From Capsicum annuum (Eukaryota; Streptophyta; Magnoliopsida; Solanales; Solanaceae), in assembly GCF_002878395.1 (NCBI RefSeq), contig NC_061111.1, positions 25,808,682-25,872,681 of the forward strand: a DNA stretch of 64,000 nucleotides. The letters are read 5' to 3'. Below, in pieces: positions 25,401 through 35,539 of the stretch. The notes beneath the pieces are model-generated. The model saw only the letters and a program-made list of their open reading frames with translations, did no database searches and was not told the origin of the DNA. Position numbers and translations under genes: made by a program. Numbering within the stretch: the first letter of the stretch is position 1; the number at the start of each line of letters is the position of its first letter.

Positions 25401-25696
25401 AGAAGTGTATCACCTAGCAATTGAAAACTGAAATATATGGACAAATAAGTATGTCTCCCAGGGATATAGGATGATGAATTTTTACTATAATTTGATTATC
25501 AAACCTATGCAGTAACATTGCTTCCTGCATTTGTGAAAATGAGGCATTGCAGTCCTTGATATTTATGCTCTAAAGTCCTTGATTTGAAGGTAACATGTTA
25601 CCTGTTTCATCAAAGAAAATTTATGAGTTCAAAAACATGGTGGAAGGTTTGTGGCTTTAGCTTCTACGGCAATCAGTCTTGCCCTCGTCACATTTG

Positions 25697-25975
25697 TCAC
25701 ACCCTTTTTCCGCTCGAGGGTCCGAAGTCAAAAGGGTTTTTCCAATTAAAGTGACAGTTTTGAATAAAGATTATTTTTATTACAGAGTCGCCACTTAGAA
25801 TTGATTTATGGTGTTCCAAGTCACCTGTTGAATCCCTAGTCAAAAGAAAATGACTTTTTGTTGTGGTCTGCGAAAACAAAAGACCGGTTAAGGAATTCTG
25901 TTGACCGAGGGAAAGGTGTGAGGCACTTCTTGAGTCCTGTGGTTCTAGCACAGTCTTTTTTATTGACTTATGTCT
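25697..25975 (-). repeat. R-family LTR 3' end, diverged
   Basis: On the plus strand it starts TGTCACACCCTTTTTCCGCTC, the reverse complement of the R LTR end. It follows that end for about 280 bp (GAATTCTGTTGACCGAGG, GGTGTGAGGCAC) before similarity fades near TTGACTTATG. It is the expected position of the inverted element's 5' LTR, but it is more diverged than the 3' LTR copy, so it may belong to an older or different member. Confidence 0.65.
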
Positions 25976-26417
25976 GGCTTAAATTAATCTCTTGTATATA
26001 TAATATTTGTTAGCCTAATCAGTCCCACTTATCCTCTCACCGGCACCTTTATTAGTCACAACAAATGCAAATATTGTACATGATATAATCAAGAACAACG
26101 CCCACAAAACAATTAATTTTGGGCTTCCCAAAATTATATAGTTCGACTGTATGGCATATGACAAAATCTGTTGAGAATATTTGATCCTACCTCATCTCAT
26201 ATAAGACTTAGACATACATTTAAAAGTAGAATGCAAATTACAGAATTTAATAGGACATTAACACACATTTTTTCATAAGGGAAGATGATTTTGTCCCTAC
26301 ATATTCGGATAATCATGTGCTGATAATTTTTAATTTCGTTAATCACATGACTACTTGGTAGTTTTGAATCAACTGAACCTCTAGTTTGCCTACATTTTCT
26401 AAATATTGAAGTTTTAT
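25976..26417. other. Unassigned stretch, possibly more diverged LTR
   Basis: No coding frame. The string CCACTTATCCTCTCACCGG and the neighbouring text could be an older LTR body, but I cannot align it to the other R copies here. Confidence 0.35.
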
Positions 26418-26527
26418 GGGGACTCTTAGTAGCTTAGTTGGTTAGTTACCTGAACTCTCACCTTGTTGGTGAGGTTTCGATTCCCCACATTGTAATCTCC
26501 TCCCCCTTCCCCTACCCCCAATTTGAA

Positions 26528-26599
<72 letters not shown>

Positions 26600-26600
26600 T
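26418..26600 (+). mobile_element. tRNA-derived SINE with long AAT tail
   Basis: An RNA polymerase III promoter layout: an A-box-like TAGCTTAGTTGGTTA near 26429 and the B-box GGTTTCGATTCC near 26474. A short pyrimidine-rich body and about 25 AAT repeats (26527-26600) follow. SINEs copy themselves through LINE proteins. The body resembles Solanaceae SINE families. The 76-codon frame across it is only poly-Asn from the AAT repeat. No target duplication found. Confidence 0.72.
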
Positions 26601-27738
26601 TAGTTGAGAGAAAAAGAAAAAAAAAGGATATTCAAGTCTTTAAAAAAAAGAACACTTTTAAATTGTAACATACTTGGAGAAATTCAAGCTTTTTAACCTT
26701 TCATTCAGTTTTTTTTTCAATCCTTTAAATTTTGAAGTAACATGGGAGTTTAGGCCACAGGTGACAAAAGAGTTTTAAAATGAGGTGTAGGTGACACATA
26801 TCTTAATAATTGAGTAGAGGTGACAATTACTTAATTATGGTTTAAGAAAGTTTTTAAAATTTCAAAATAACCCACAAGTTTTTAAATTTACACTTTGATC
26901 CAAATGTCAGTTAATATATAACGAGGAATGAAGGGAAAAAAGTCACCTTTTTCTCTCTCTGCATCCATTGTTATTTTCTCTCTTCGCGATATTTGTTGTT
27001 CATTGTTCAATGTTGTTGTTGCTTTATTCATCATCTTCTGATTCATTATCATCATCTTATACTTCATTATCATCTTCATATTCTTCTTGTTGACCATTGT
27101 TGTTGTTGTTGTTATTGTTGTTACCCTAACTGCTGCTCTTTGACCAAATTCTTATGTCAAATTTTATTTCGTAAATCACTTTCAACTTTGGAATTTACTT
27201 GAGAGGAGACTTTGGTAAGTCAGATTATGCTTTTTAGTTGAATCTGGGTAACTGCTAGTGTGTTGTTTTTTCAAAAATAGCTTGTGCGAACATGAATGCA
27301 ATACAAGAGCAATCAGTTTAAACAGATCCATTATCTGCGGCAACTGATAAATGTTCTGTTGTAACAGTAGACTCATGTTGGATGGATTCATGTTTAAGGG
27401 TTTTAGGTGCCTATAATATAAATCGAATAGATGGGTATTCTGTTGCACCAGATCAGTAATTTATTTCAACAGATAAATAATCTATTTCATCAGATTACTA
27501 ATATGTTTCGAATAACAAAATTCAGATACAGCTCCTGTCATACACAAAACCTAACAGATAACTCATATGTTCTTGCTATTGATACTGGAATCAAATTATT
27601 CCTTAATTGTAGGCATGTCATTCATTAAAAAATAAAAATAGACAGCACAAAAATTAAATAAGAAATAAAAAGTCAAGTGCATCAAACATAATTTTTTATA
27701 AAACAAACAAACAAAATACATAGATAACAAAAAAAAGT
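26601..27738. other. Non-coding stretch with first copies of the dispersed palindrome
   Basis: A TTG-rich stretch at 27000-27130, then degenerate copies of the CATCTGTTGCAACAGATG motif between about 27310 and 27510. No coding frame with recognisable content. Confidence 0.5.
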
Positions 27739-27954
27739 TTAATTATTATTATCATCATTATTAACATTATTATTGTTTGTATGGCCGGCCGACCAATCTT
27801 CAAAGGGTAGCAGCAGTGCCCTCCGCAGCCTGCGGATCTCTCGAAGCATCCTTACTCTGACAGCGGCCAACTCCCAATGCAGGTCATGAACCTCCTTCTG
27901 CAGTTCCCTCATGGCATTTCGTAAAATAGCGACATCCCACAGAGGATCAACCAT
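27739..27954 (-). CDS. Small coiled-coil protein, hypothetical
   Basis: 71 codons, intact from ATG at 27954 (MVDPLWDVAILRNAMRELQ...). A heptad-like, charged central part (ELQKEVHDLHWELAAVRVRM, then LREIRRLRRALLLP) predicts a coiled coil. The end is Asn/Asp-rich. This start is preferred over the ATG 11 codons upstream because a 3' splice site (TTTTTAG) lies two bases before it and a decayed paralogue starts MSDPD at the same place. A 5' splice site (CTCTA then GTAAGTT) is at 28071 and a TATA box at 28182-28189. A paralogue is at 32350-32558. Function unknown; the two copies flank the 365-bp tandem array. Confidence 0.55.
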   Translation of the reverse strand: MVDPLWDVAILRNAMRELQKEVHDLHWELAAVRVRMLREIRRLRRALLLPFEDWSAGHTNNNNVNNDDNNN

Positions 27955-27956
27955 AT

Positions 27957-28071
27957 CTAAAAACGCATAAGTTGACAAAACACACACGTAAACATAAAAG
28001 TAAAGAAAAGAAAGAATTCGAATGTAATGTAATACAACGTGTATTTACACAAAAATCAAGAAAAAACTTAC
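27957..28071 (-). other. Predicted 5' UTR intron
   Basis: The donor GTAAGTTTTTT begins at 28071 and the acceptor TTTTTAG ends at 27957 on the minus strand, two bases before the ATG codon. Length 115 bp, AT-rich. Predicted from splice-site sequence only. Confidence 0.5.
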
Positions 28072-28181
28072 TAGAGACAGGAAAAAGCTATCAAGTCCTT
28101 GAAGAGAAAGTAGTTGAAGGTGTAACAAGAGCGAGGAATAAATAGTGTGTAGTAGAACGAACGATTGAGTAAGGAAGGACC

Positions 28182-28189
28182 TAATTATA
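28182..28189 (-). promoter_or_regulatory. TATA-like box for the coiled-coil gene
   Basis: The minus strand reads CTATAATTAGGTCC. The paralogue at 32.6 kb has TATAAATAGGTCC in the same place, so TATA plus GGTCC is conserved between the two copies. Confidence 0.5.
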
Positions 28190-31100
28190 GAGGATTGAAC
28201 TTGAATGAGCTAGGCAAAAAATCGCAACTATTCACCTCCAGTTATTAATGACATTCTTGATTACTGTAAAAAGTTATGACTTAATTAAATTAATCAATAT
28301 TATGATAAGTCATGACTTTTCAGCTTTGTTATTTTTAATAATTAGTTCTTTCCAGGAACTATTTTTTTTACATTATTTTGGACAACAGATAATATATTTG
28401 TAGCATCAGATAAATCATCTGTTACAACAGATATATCATGATTTGCAACAAATAGATAATCTATTGCATCAGATAATATATCTATTGCAACATATAATAT
28501 ATATTTTTTTTAAAAAATAAATTATCTTTATGACATCTACATTTTCTGACTTTTTAATTATACAACTTAATAAAGTAGATTTAAAGGCACAACTGTTCAC
28601 CTTCATTTATTAATGACATTCTTGATTACTGTAAGAAGTTATGACTTAATTAAATTAAACAATATTGTGATAAGTCATGACTTTTTAGATTTATTATTAA
28701 AATAATTAATTCTTTATAGGGACCGTTTTTTATTTACAATGAGTTGGACAATAGATAATATATCTGTTGCATCAGATAAATCATCTGTTATAACAGTTAT
28801 ATCATCCGTTGTATCAAATAGATAACCTATTGCATCAAATAATATTACTGTTGCAACATATAATATATTTTTTTTAAAAAAAAATGAATTATCTTCATGA
28901 CATCCAAATTTTTTGACTTTTTAATTTTATGAATTAATAAAGCAGATTTAAAGGCACAACTGTTCGCCTCCATTTATTAATGACATTCTTGATTACTGTA
29001 AAAAGTTATGACTTAATTAAATTAATCAATATTGTGATAAGTCATGACTTTTCAGCTTTATTATTATTAATAATTAGTTCTTTCCAGGAACAGTTTTTTT
29101 TACACTGAGTTGGACAACAGATAATATATCTGTTGCATCAGATAAATCATCTGTTACAATAGATATATCATGATTTGCAACAAATAGATAACCTGTTGCA
29201 TTAGATAATATATCTGTTGCAACATATAACATATATATATATATATATATATTTTAAAAAATAAATTATCTTTATGACATCCAAATTTTCTGACTTTTTT
29301 ATTATATAAATTAATAAAGCAGATTTAAAGGCACAACTGTTCACCTCCATTTATTAATGACATTCTTGATTACTGTAAGAAGTTATGACTTAATTAAATT
29401 AAACAATATTGTGATAAGTCATGACTTTTCAGATTTATTATTAAAATAATTAATTCTTTACAGGAACAGTCCTTTTTTACACTGAGTTGGACAACAGATA
29501 ATATATCGGTTGCATCAGATAAATCATCTGTTATAATAGATATATCATGATTTGCAACAAACAGATAACCTGTTGCATCAGATAATATATCTGTTTCAAC
29601 ATATAATATATATATTTTCTTAAAAAAATAAATTATCTTCATGACATCCAAATTTTCTGACTTTTTTATTATATAAATTAATAAAACAAATTTAAAGGAG
29701 CAACTGTTTACCTCCATTTATTAATGACATTCTTGATTACTGTAAGAAGTATGACTTAATTAAATTAAACAATATTGTGATAAGTCATGACTTTTCAAAT
29801 TTATTATTAAAATAATTAATTCTTTACAGGAACCATTTTTTATTTACAATGAGTTGGACAACAGATTATATATCTGTTGCATCAGATAAATCATCTGTTA
29901 AAAAAGATATATCATCCGTTGCAATAAATAGATAACCTGTTACATAAGATAATATATCTGTTGCAACATATAATATATATTTTTTTTTAAAAAAATATAT
30001 TATCTTCATGACATCTAAATTTTTTGACTTTTTAATTATTTAATTTAATAAAGCAGATTTAAAGGCACAACTGTTCACCTCCATTTATTAATGACATTCT
30101 TGATTACTATAAAAAGTTATGACTTAATTAAATTAATCAATATTATGATAAGTCATGACTTTACATCTTTATTATTAATTATTAGTTCTTTTCATAAACC
30201 ATTTTTTTTACACTGAGTTGGACAACAGATAATATATCTGTTGCATCAGATAAATTATCTGTTACAACAGATATATCATGATTTGGAACAAATAGATAAC
30301 CTGTTGCATAAGATAATATATTTGTTGCAATATATAATATATATATATATATATTTTTAAAAAAATATATTATCTTTATGACATCTAAATTTTTTGACTT
30401 TTTAATTATTTAAATTAATAAAGCAGATGTATAGGTACAACTGTTCACCTTCATTTATTAATGACATTCTTGATTACTGTAAGAAGTTATTACTTAATTA
30501 AATTAATCAATATTGTGATAAGTCATGACTTTTCAGGAACCGTTTTTTTTACACTAAGTTGGACAACAGATAATATATCTGTTGCATCAGATAAATCATC
30601 TGTTACAACAGTTATATCATCTGTTGCATAAAATAGATAACCTGCAGTATCAGATAATATTACTGTTGCAACATATAATATATATATATATATTTTAAAA
30701 AAATAAATTATCTTCATGACATCCAAATTTTTTGACTTTTTAATTATTTAAATTAATAAAGCAGATTTAAAGGCATAACTGTTCACCTCCATTTATTAAT
30801 GAAATTCTTGATTACTCGAAAAAGTTATGACTTAATTAAACTAATCAATATTGTGATAAGTCATGACTTTTCATCTTTATTATTAATAATAATTAGTTCT
30901 TTTCAGGAACTATTTTTTTTTACACTGAGTTGGACAGTTAATATATTTGTTGCATCAGATAAATCATCTGTTACAACAGTTGCATCAAATAGATAACCTG
31001 TTGCATCAAATAATATTACTGTTGCAACATAATATATATATCTTGTTAAAAAAATAAATTATCTTTATGACATCCAAATTTTATGACTTTTTAATTATAT

Positions 31101-31510
31101 AAATTAATAAAGCAGATTTAAAGGCACAACTGTTCACCTTCATTTATTAATGACATTCTTGATTACTGTAAAAAGTTATGACTTAATTAAATTAAGCAAT
31201 ATTGTGATAGTCATGACTTTTCATCTTGAAGCTTAGTTTTATAATTATTAAAAAAAATTAGTTCTTTCCAGCAACCGTTTATTTTTTACACTGAGTTGCA
31301 CAACAGATTATATATCTGTTGCATCAGATAAATCATCTATTACAACAGATATATCATCCGTTGTAACAAATAGTTAACCTGTTGAATCAGATAATATATC
31401 TGTTGCAACATACAATATATATATCTTTTAAAAAAAATTATCTTCATGACATCCAAATTTTCTGACTTTTTAATTATATATATAGATAAAGAAGATTTAA
31501 AAACAAGAAT
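28190..31510. repeat. Satellite-like array, about 365-bp unit, nine copies
   Basis: TTATTAATGACATTCTTGAT occurs at about 28243, 28608, 28975, 29352, 29719, 30086, 30456, 30795 and 31145 (the eighth with GAAATT for GACATT). The spacing is 339-377 bp. Each unit holds, in order: the landmark, AAGTTATGACTTAATTAAAT, AAGTCATGACTT (a palindrome), TTTACACTGAGTTGGACAACAGATAA, several degenerate ATCTGTTGCAACAGAT copies, a TATA repeat of variable length, and a TTATCTTCATGACATCCAAA-like string. Length variation is mostly in the TATA repeat. The short open frames here are by-products. Confidence 0.92.
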
Positions 31511-31994
31511 ATTTCTGGTGAGTTTTTTACGATTTAAATTGTGTTTATCTTTTATTTCCTTATTCTTTTCTGTGAAAAGAAATGACTTAATTAAATCAAG
31601 CTGGTGATGAGTTTTTTTATTATTGTGACAAGTCATAACTTTTCAGTTTATTAAATTTAAATAACCTTTTTATCAATTTAATAAACTAATACACCTGGTT
31701 TTCAATAATCTTTCTATTTCTTTAATAACCATTTTTATTAATTGAGTTATGCCAACAGATTGTATATATGTTGCATCAGATAACCCATCTGTTTCAATAG
31801 ATATACCATCTATTGCTATAAATCGACCATCTGTTAAAGGAGCTTTTTTGATTTCTTCCAACTGATTCATAAGTCGCAATAGATGAGGAATTTGATGCAT
31901 TAGAAGCGTTTTTTGTTTTTGTTTGTTTGTTGAATGTGTTTAGACAAAAGTCACAGTCATGACTATTCATCAACTTTTTTCTTAAAAATCATAT

Positions 31995-32048
<54 letters not shown>

Positions 32049-32349
32049 TAATTAAATTAATTCAATGTTGTGACTTTTTTTAAATTAAATAATCTTTCTT
32101 TTACGATTATAATATCATTTAGTTCCTTATTATTTATTAACGAACCATTTTTAGGAGAATTTCTCACATTGGCCGTATCCCTAACTCCAACCGCCAACAT
32201 GTTGAGAATAGGGAATAAATAGAATGATAATTAAATATTGAATAAGAATTAAAAATTCAAAATTGACCAAACCAAACCAAACATATACATGGATTTTTTT
32301 GAATCCCTTATAGGTAGATCAGATATAAAAAAGGGAAATACATACGCTA
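31511..32349. other. Spacer with AT microsatellite
   Basis: Holds degenerate palindrome copies at 31758-31840 and an uninterrupted AT repeat at 31999-32046. From about 32289, AAT-type repeats lead into the decayed coiled-coil paralogue. No gene otherwise. Confidence 0.6.
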
Positions 32350-32558
32350 AAACAAAGAAAAGACATAACCTTATTATTATTATTATTATTACTTTTACTA
32401 TTATTATTGTCAACCTGATAATTTTCATCCGGCAGCAACAGGGCCCTCCTCATCCTTGCTCGGAAGTCGGCTAAATCTCTTTGGAGTTCATCAAACTACC
32501 TTTGAAGTTCCTACAAGGAATCGATATGAACCTTCTTGTACGAATCTGGATCTGACAT
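32350..32558 (-). pseudogene. Decayed paralogue of the coiled-coil gene
   Basis: Starts MSDPDSYKKVHIDSL at 32558 and then has a stop. Past it the reading ELQR, stop, FDELQRDLADFRARMRRALL is clearly related to ELQKEVHDLHWELAAVRVRM...RRALLLP of the 27.7-kb copy, and it also ends in an Asn run. A TATA box (TATAAATA) is at 32626-32633. Two stops make it non-functional as a full-length protein. Confidence 0.62.
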
Positions 32559-32625
32559 ATTAGTATTGTAAGTATAGTAGAATGAACGAGAGTGAGTGAG
32601 AGTGAGTGAGGAGGCCGGAGGGACC

Positions 32626-32633
32626 TATTTATA
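32626..32633 (-). promoter_or_regulatory. TATA box of the decayed paralogue
   Basis: The minus strand reads TATAAATA followed by GGTCC, matching the layout upstream of the 27.7-kb copy. About 70 bp above the ATG. Confidence 0.5.
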
Positions 32634-32794
32634 AAATGATTAAATTGGAAGGGACTTGACTTAGTCAAACAAAAATCCACAACTGTTCATATCCCTTAAA
32701 AGGAAAAATTACACAAATTCCATATTTAAGACACCATATTACACAATATCCCTTAATGTTTTAAAAAATTACATAAAATCTCGGATTCATATTT

Positions 32795-32910
32795 ACTAGT
32801 GATACATATGCTATATGTATCACTACTGTATAGATATGTATATACTAGTGATACATATACATATGTATCACTAGTCCATATATGTATCACTGCTTAATAT
32901 ATGTATCACA
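32795..32910. repeat. Cluster of TACATATGTATCAC palindromes
   Basis: AGTGATACATATGCTATATG, then AGTGATACATATACATATGT, and further TATGTATCACT copies follow each other closely. Each pair forms a short hairpin. The cluster sits just outside the 860-bp inverted repeat. Confidence 0.75.
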
Positions 32911-32940
32911 ATTCGAAATTTTGGGATAAGATGTAATTAG

Positions 32941-33800
32941 CAAACTATCCGAGATTTAATGTAATATTGCTGAAACTATCTGGGATTTATGTGTTGTGTG
33001 TGTTAGTGTTACTTAAATAAAACCGATGACTTTATTAATAAGTAAATTAGAAAAAAAAAAAGGGATCTAAATACAACATTTTATCTTTTTGTTGTATTTC
33101 CAAAAGAGAAAGATTGGTAATCTGTTGCAAAATATATTCCACCTGTCAGATAACTTACAACATATGGACAATCTATTGCAACAGATGGATATATCAGTTT
33201 GCTTTTTTATCAGCTGTGGCATCTGTTGCAACTTGCTAGTCATCTGTTTATTCAATTTCATCGAGAGCAATCGATTTTTCTAAACACTTCTTGGCCAAAT
33301 TCAATTTTTGCTCTTAGATTGCTTCTCTTTTTTTCTTTGCATCCTTCAACCAAACTAAATTTTTGCTATTGGATTGAGGGCAAAAATTGAATTTGGAGGC
33401 TAGCTTGAAGAATGCAAAAAAAAAAAGAGAAGCAATCCAAGAGAAAAAATTGAGTTTGGCCAAGAAGTGTTTAGAACAATCTATTGTTCTTGATGAAATT
33501 GAATAAACAGATTACTAGCAAGTTCCAACAGATGCCACAACTGATGGAAAAGCAAACTGATATATCCATCTGTTGCAACAGATTGTCCAGATGTTGTAAG
33601 TTATCTGACAGGTGGATTATATTTTGCAACAGATTACCAATCTGTCTCTTTCGAAAATACAACAAAAAGATAAAATGTTGTATTTAGATTCATTTTTTTA
33701 ATTTACATATTAATAAAGTCACCAGTTTTATTAAGTAACACACACAACACATAAATTCTGGATAGCTTCAGCAATATTGAATTAAATCCCGGATAGTTTG
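32941..33800. repeat. 860-bp near-perfect inverted repeat (foldback element)
   Basis: The left terminus CAAACTATCCGAGATTTAAT (32941) pairs with ATTAAATCCCGGATAGTTTG (33781-33800). The arms are about 415 bp each, and the loop near 33365-33378 is only about a dozen bases. Landmarks pair through the arms: ACACAACACATAAAT with its complement, and a TTGTTGTATTT-like block. Two 67-codon mirror frames arise from the arms (MLSMKLNKQMTSK and MFLMKLNKQITSK), with no known family. It could be a MITE-like foldback transposon or a hairpin RNA source. The dispersed palindrome ATCTGTTGCAACAGAT is present (33568-33583). Confidence 0.85.
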
Positions 33801-34149
33801 CGTCAGATGTGGAGTCTGTTGCATCAGATATGGAGTCTGTTAGAATACATAGCATCCTTTCTGGTGGTTTGATTTGTTCCATCAGTTGCTCCATCTATTG
33901 CAACATCAATAACAACATAAACTACAAACAACAAATAAAAAACATCAACAACAAAGAAAACAACAACATTTGTTCCAACAACATCATCAACAATAAAGAA
34001 GCATACATCCTATGTTCCAACACCATCAACAATAGGGGACGGACCCACATGGAGTCCTCTGGGTGCGCGAGCACCGACTGAACTTATATCGAACTTTATT
34101 TATGTATGTGGAAATAAAGAAAAAAAGGTATATAATCTAATCAGTGAGC
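33801..34149. other. AAC-rich low-complexity stretch
   Basis: A few degenerate GGAGTCTGTTGCATCAGATA motifs near 33800-33840, then CAACAA-rich sequence to about 34030. The 90-codon Asn-rich frame here is low complexity. Confidence 0.5.
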
Positions 34150-34260
34150 ACCCATAGTAAGAGTTGTTTGGTTAGCCTAGTTGTTTTTTATGGGTGCTTA
34201 AGGCTATTTATTTCTTTTGGTCTTGAGTTCAATTCTCACTCAGCACATATTTTTTTAATT
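34150..34260 (+). repeat. Possible tRNA-derived SINE
   Basis: An A-box-like TTGGTTAGCCTAGTTG near 34169 and a B-box-like GAGTTCAATTCTC at 34224-34236, spaced about as in tRNA-derived SINEs. No clean tail or target duplication seen. Confidence 0.4.
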
Positions 34261-35249
34261 TTGGCAACCAACTCTTCTCTTCTTATTCACTTTAAACTTT
34301 TTATTTTTTTCTCCCTTACTCCCTGTGTTGATTGTTCGGACTCCACTATTTTTAAGCTAAGAAGCACCCACCGTCTAAACCACACCACACCACACCACAA
34401 GTTCCAACAACGCCAACCCTACCAACAACATCAATAACAGCATCAACAACAAAGAAACAAACAAATTTCATAAAAAAATGATACTGCCAACAAGGCTTTT
34501 AAACTTCTCCCAACGGATAATTTTTTTCGCATCTTATAATAAAATTTCTTGGTATGTTTATTCAACAATTAAAAGTTCCTTCAATTTTTTTTAAATAAAT
34601 ATGATATGGGAAAATGGTAATTAAACAAACAAAAAGATGTAAATAAAGTTGCAAGAAGAAGATGAGAATGAAAGAGCAATAGTGAATCATATCATACCTT
34701 ACTATCAAAAGGGGGTCAAAACAGTAATTTCAGTCTAGGAATCTAAGATATGGATATCGATCGGTTTAGATCCGAACGAAAATTATTAAGAAAGAGGAGA
34801 TAAAAAAAGGTTGTCATAACCCTAAAGAGGATAGAAAGAAAAAAGATGAAAGATTTAGCGCTAAAGGAGAGGAGAGATAATTCTAATTTCTAGATGTACT
34901 ACCCTTAATATTAAATGACTAAACAAAGTGTATTTATTCAAATTTATATTTTCAAAGCATAATTAATAAGGCTAATTTAGTAGTAAAATAAACCCCTAAT
35001 TAATATTTTCTTGATGGGAATGCCAAGTGAATATGAAACGGAAGAAGTATTAGGAGTTTCAATATTCATTAATTAATATTCATTAATAATTTGAGGGGCA
35101 CGAGGAAGAAAATAGGTGACATTGAAAAGACAGGACAAGACTACTCAATGAGATTTTTGAGTTATCCAAGAAATATTTTTTACCGTCTTTAGTAGTACTA
35201 CTACTTTATCTACTCGGACAGTAGCTTGCTTTAAAATTAAAAGAAAACA
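34261..35249. other. Unassigned spacer
   Basis: Holds a CCACACCACACC repeat near 34380 and purine-rich text at 34630-34880. No coding frame with recognisable content and no repeat edges seen. Confidence 0.45.
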
Positions 35250-35530
35250 AAAAGATTTTCAAACAGATATGTCATCTGTTGCAAGAAATCTCAACAGCTT
35301 AGTCATCTGTGACAATAGATGGAAATGTCATTTGATAACTAAATCAAAACGTCATCTATTACAACATATATCAATATCTGTTTGAAAATTTCCAATAGCT
35401 CAGTCATCCATCATAACAGATACAAATGTCTATTTGATAATTAAATAAGAAATGTCATCAGTTGTAACAGATATTGTTATCTATTTGAAATTCTCCAACA
35501 ACTCAGTTGTTTGTTGCAACAGATTTCATT
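35250..35530. repeat. Cluster of dispersed palindrome copies
   Basis: CATCTGTTGCAAGAAAT at about 35273 and about ten further degenerate copies (GTCATCTATTACAACATAT, TGTTGCAACAGATTTCAT and others) at roughly 20-30-bp spacing, separated by AATTTCCAA-like linkers. Confidence 0.75.
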
Positions 35531-35539
35531 GCAATTGAT

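Larger units (their letters stand above)
24081..25696 (-). mobile_element. Non-coding interior of the inverted R element
   Basis: About 1.6 kb between the LTR at 24061 and an LTR end at 25697. No gag, protease or pol motif on either strand. Its main contents are two tandem arrays (24419-24585 and 25000-25400). A long LTR with a short non-coding interior fits a LARD-like non-autonomous retrotransposon, which would need another element's proteins. The classification is inference. Confidence 0.55.

Noticed and set aside
26418..26490. tRNA gene
   Set aside because: A- and B-box-like strings are present, but the arms do not fold into a tRNA and a SINE body and tail follow.
26438..26668. 76-codon frame with a run of Asn
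   Set aside because: It is the AAT tail of a SINE read as protein.
28190..31510. CRISPR-like or centromeric repeat array
   Set aside because: CRISPR does not apply to a plant genome and the units are long contiguous repeats. A centromeric satellite is not excluded, but nine units flanked by genes give no support for it.
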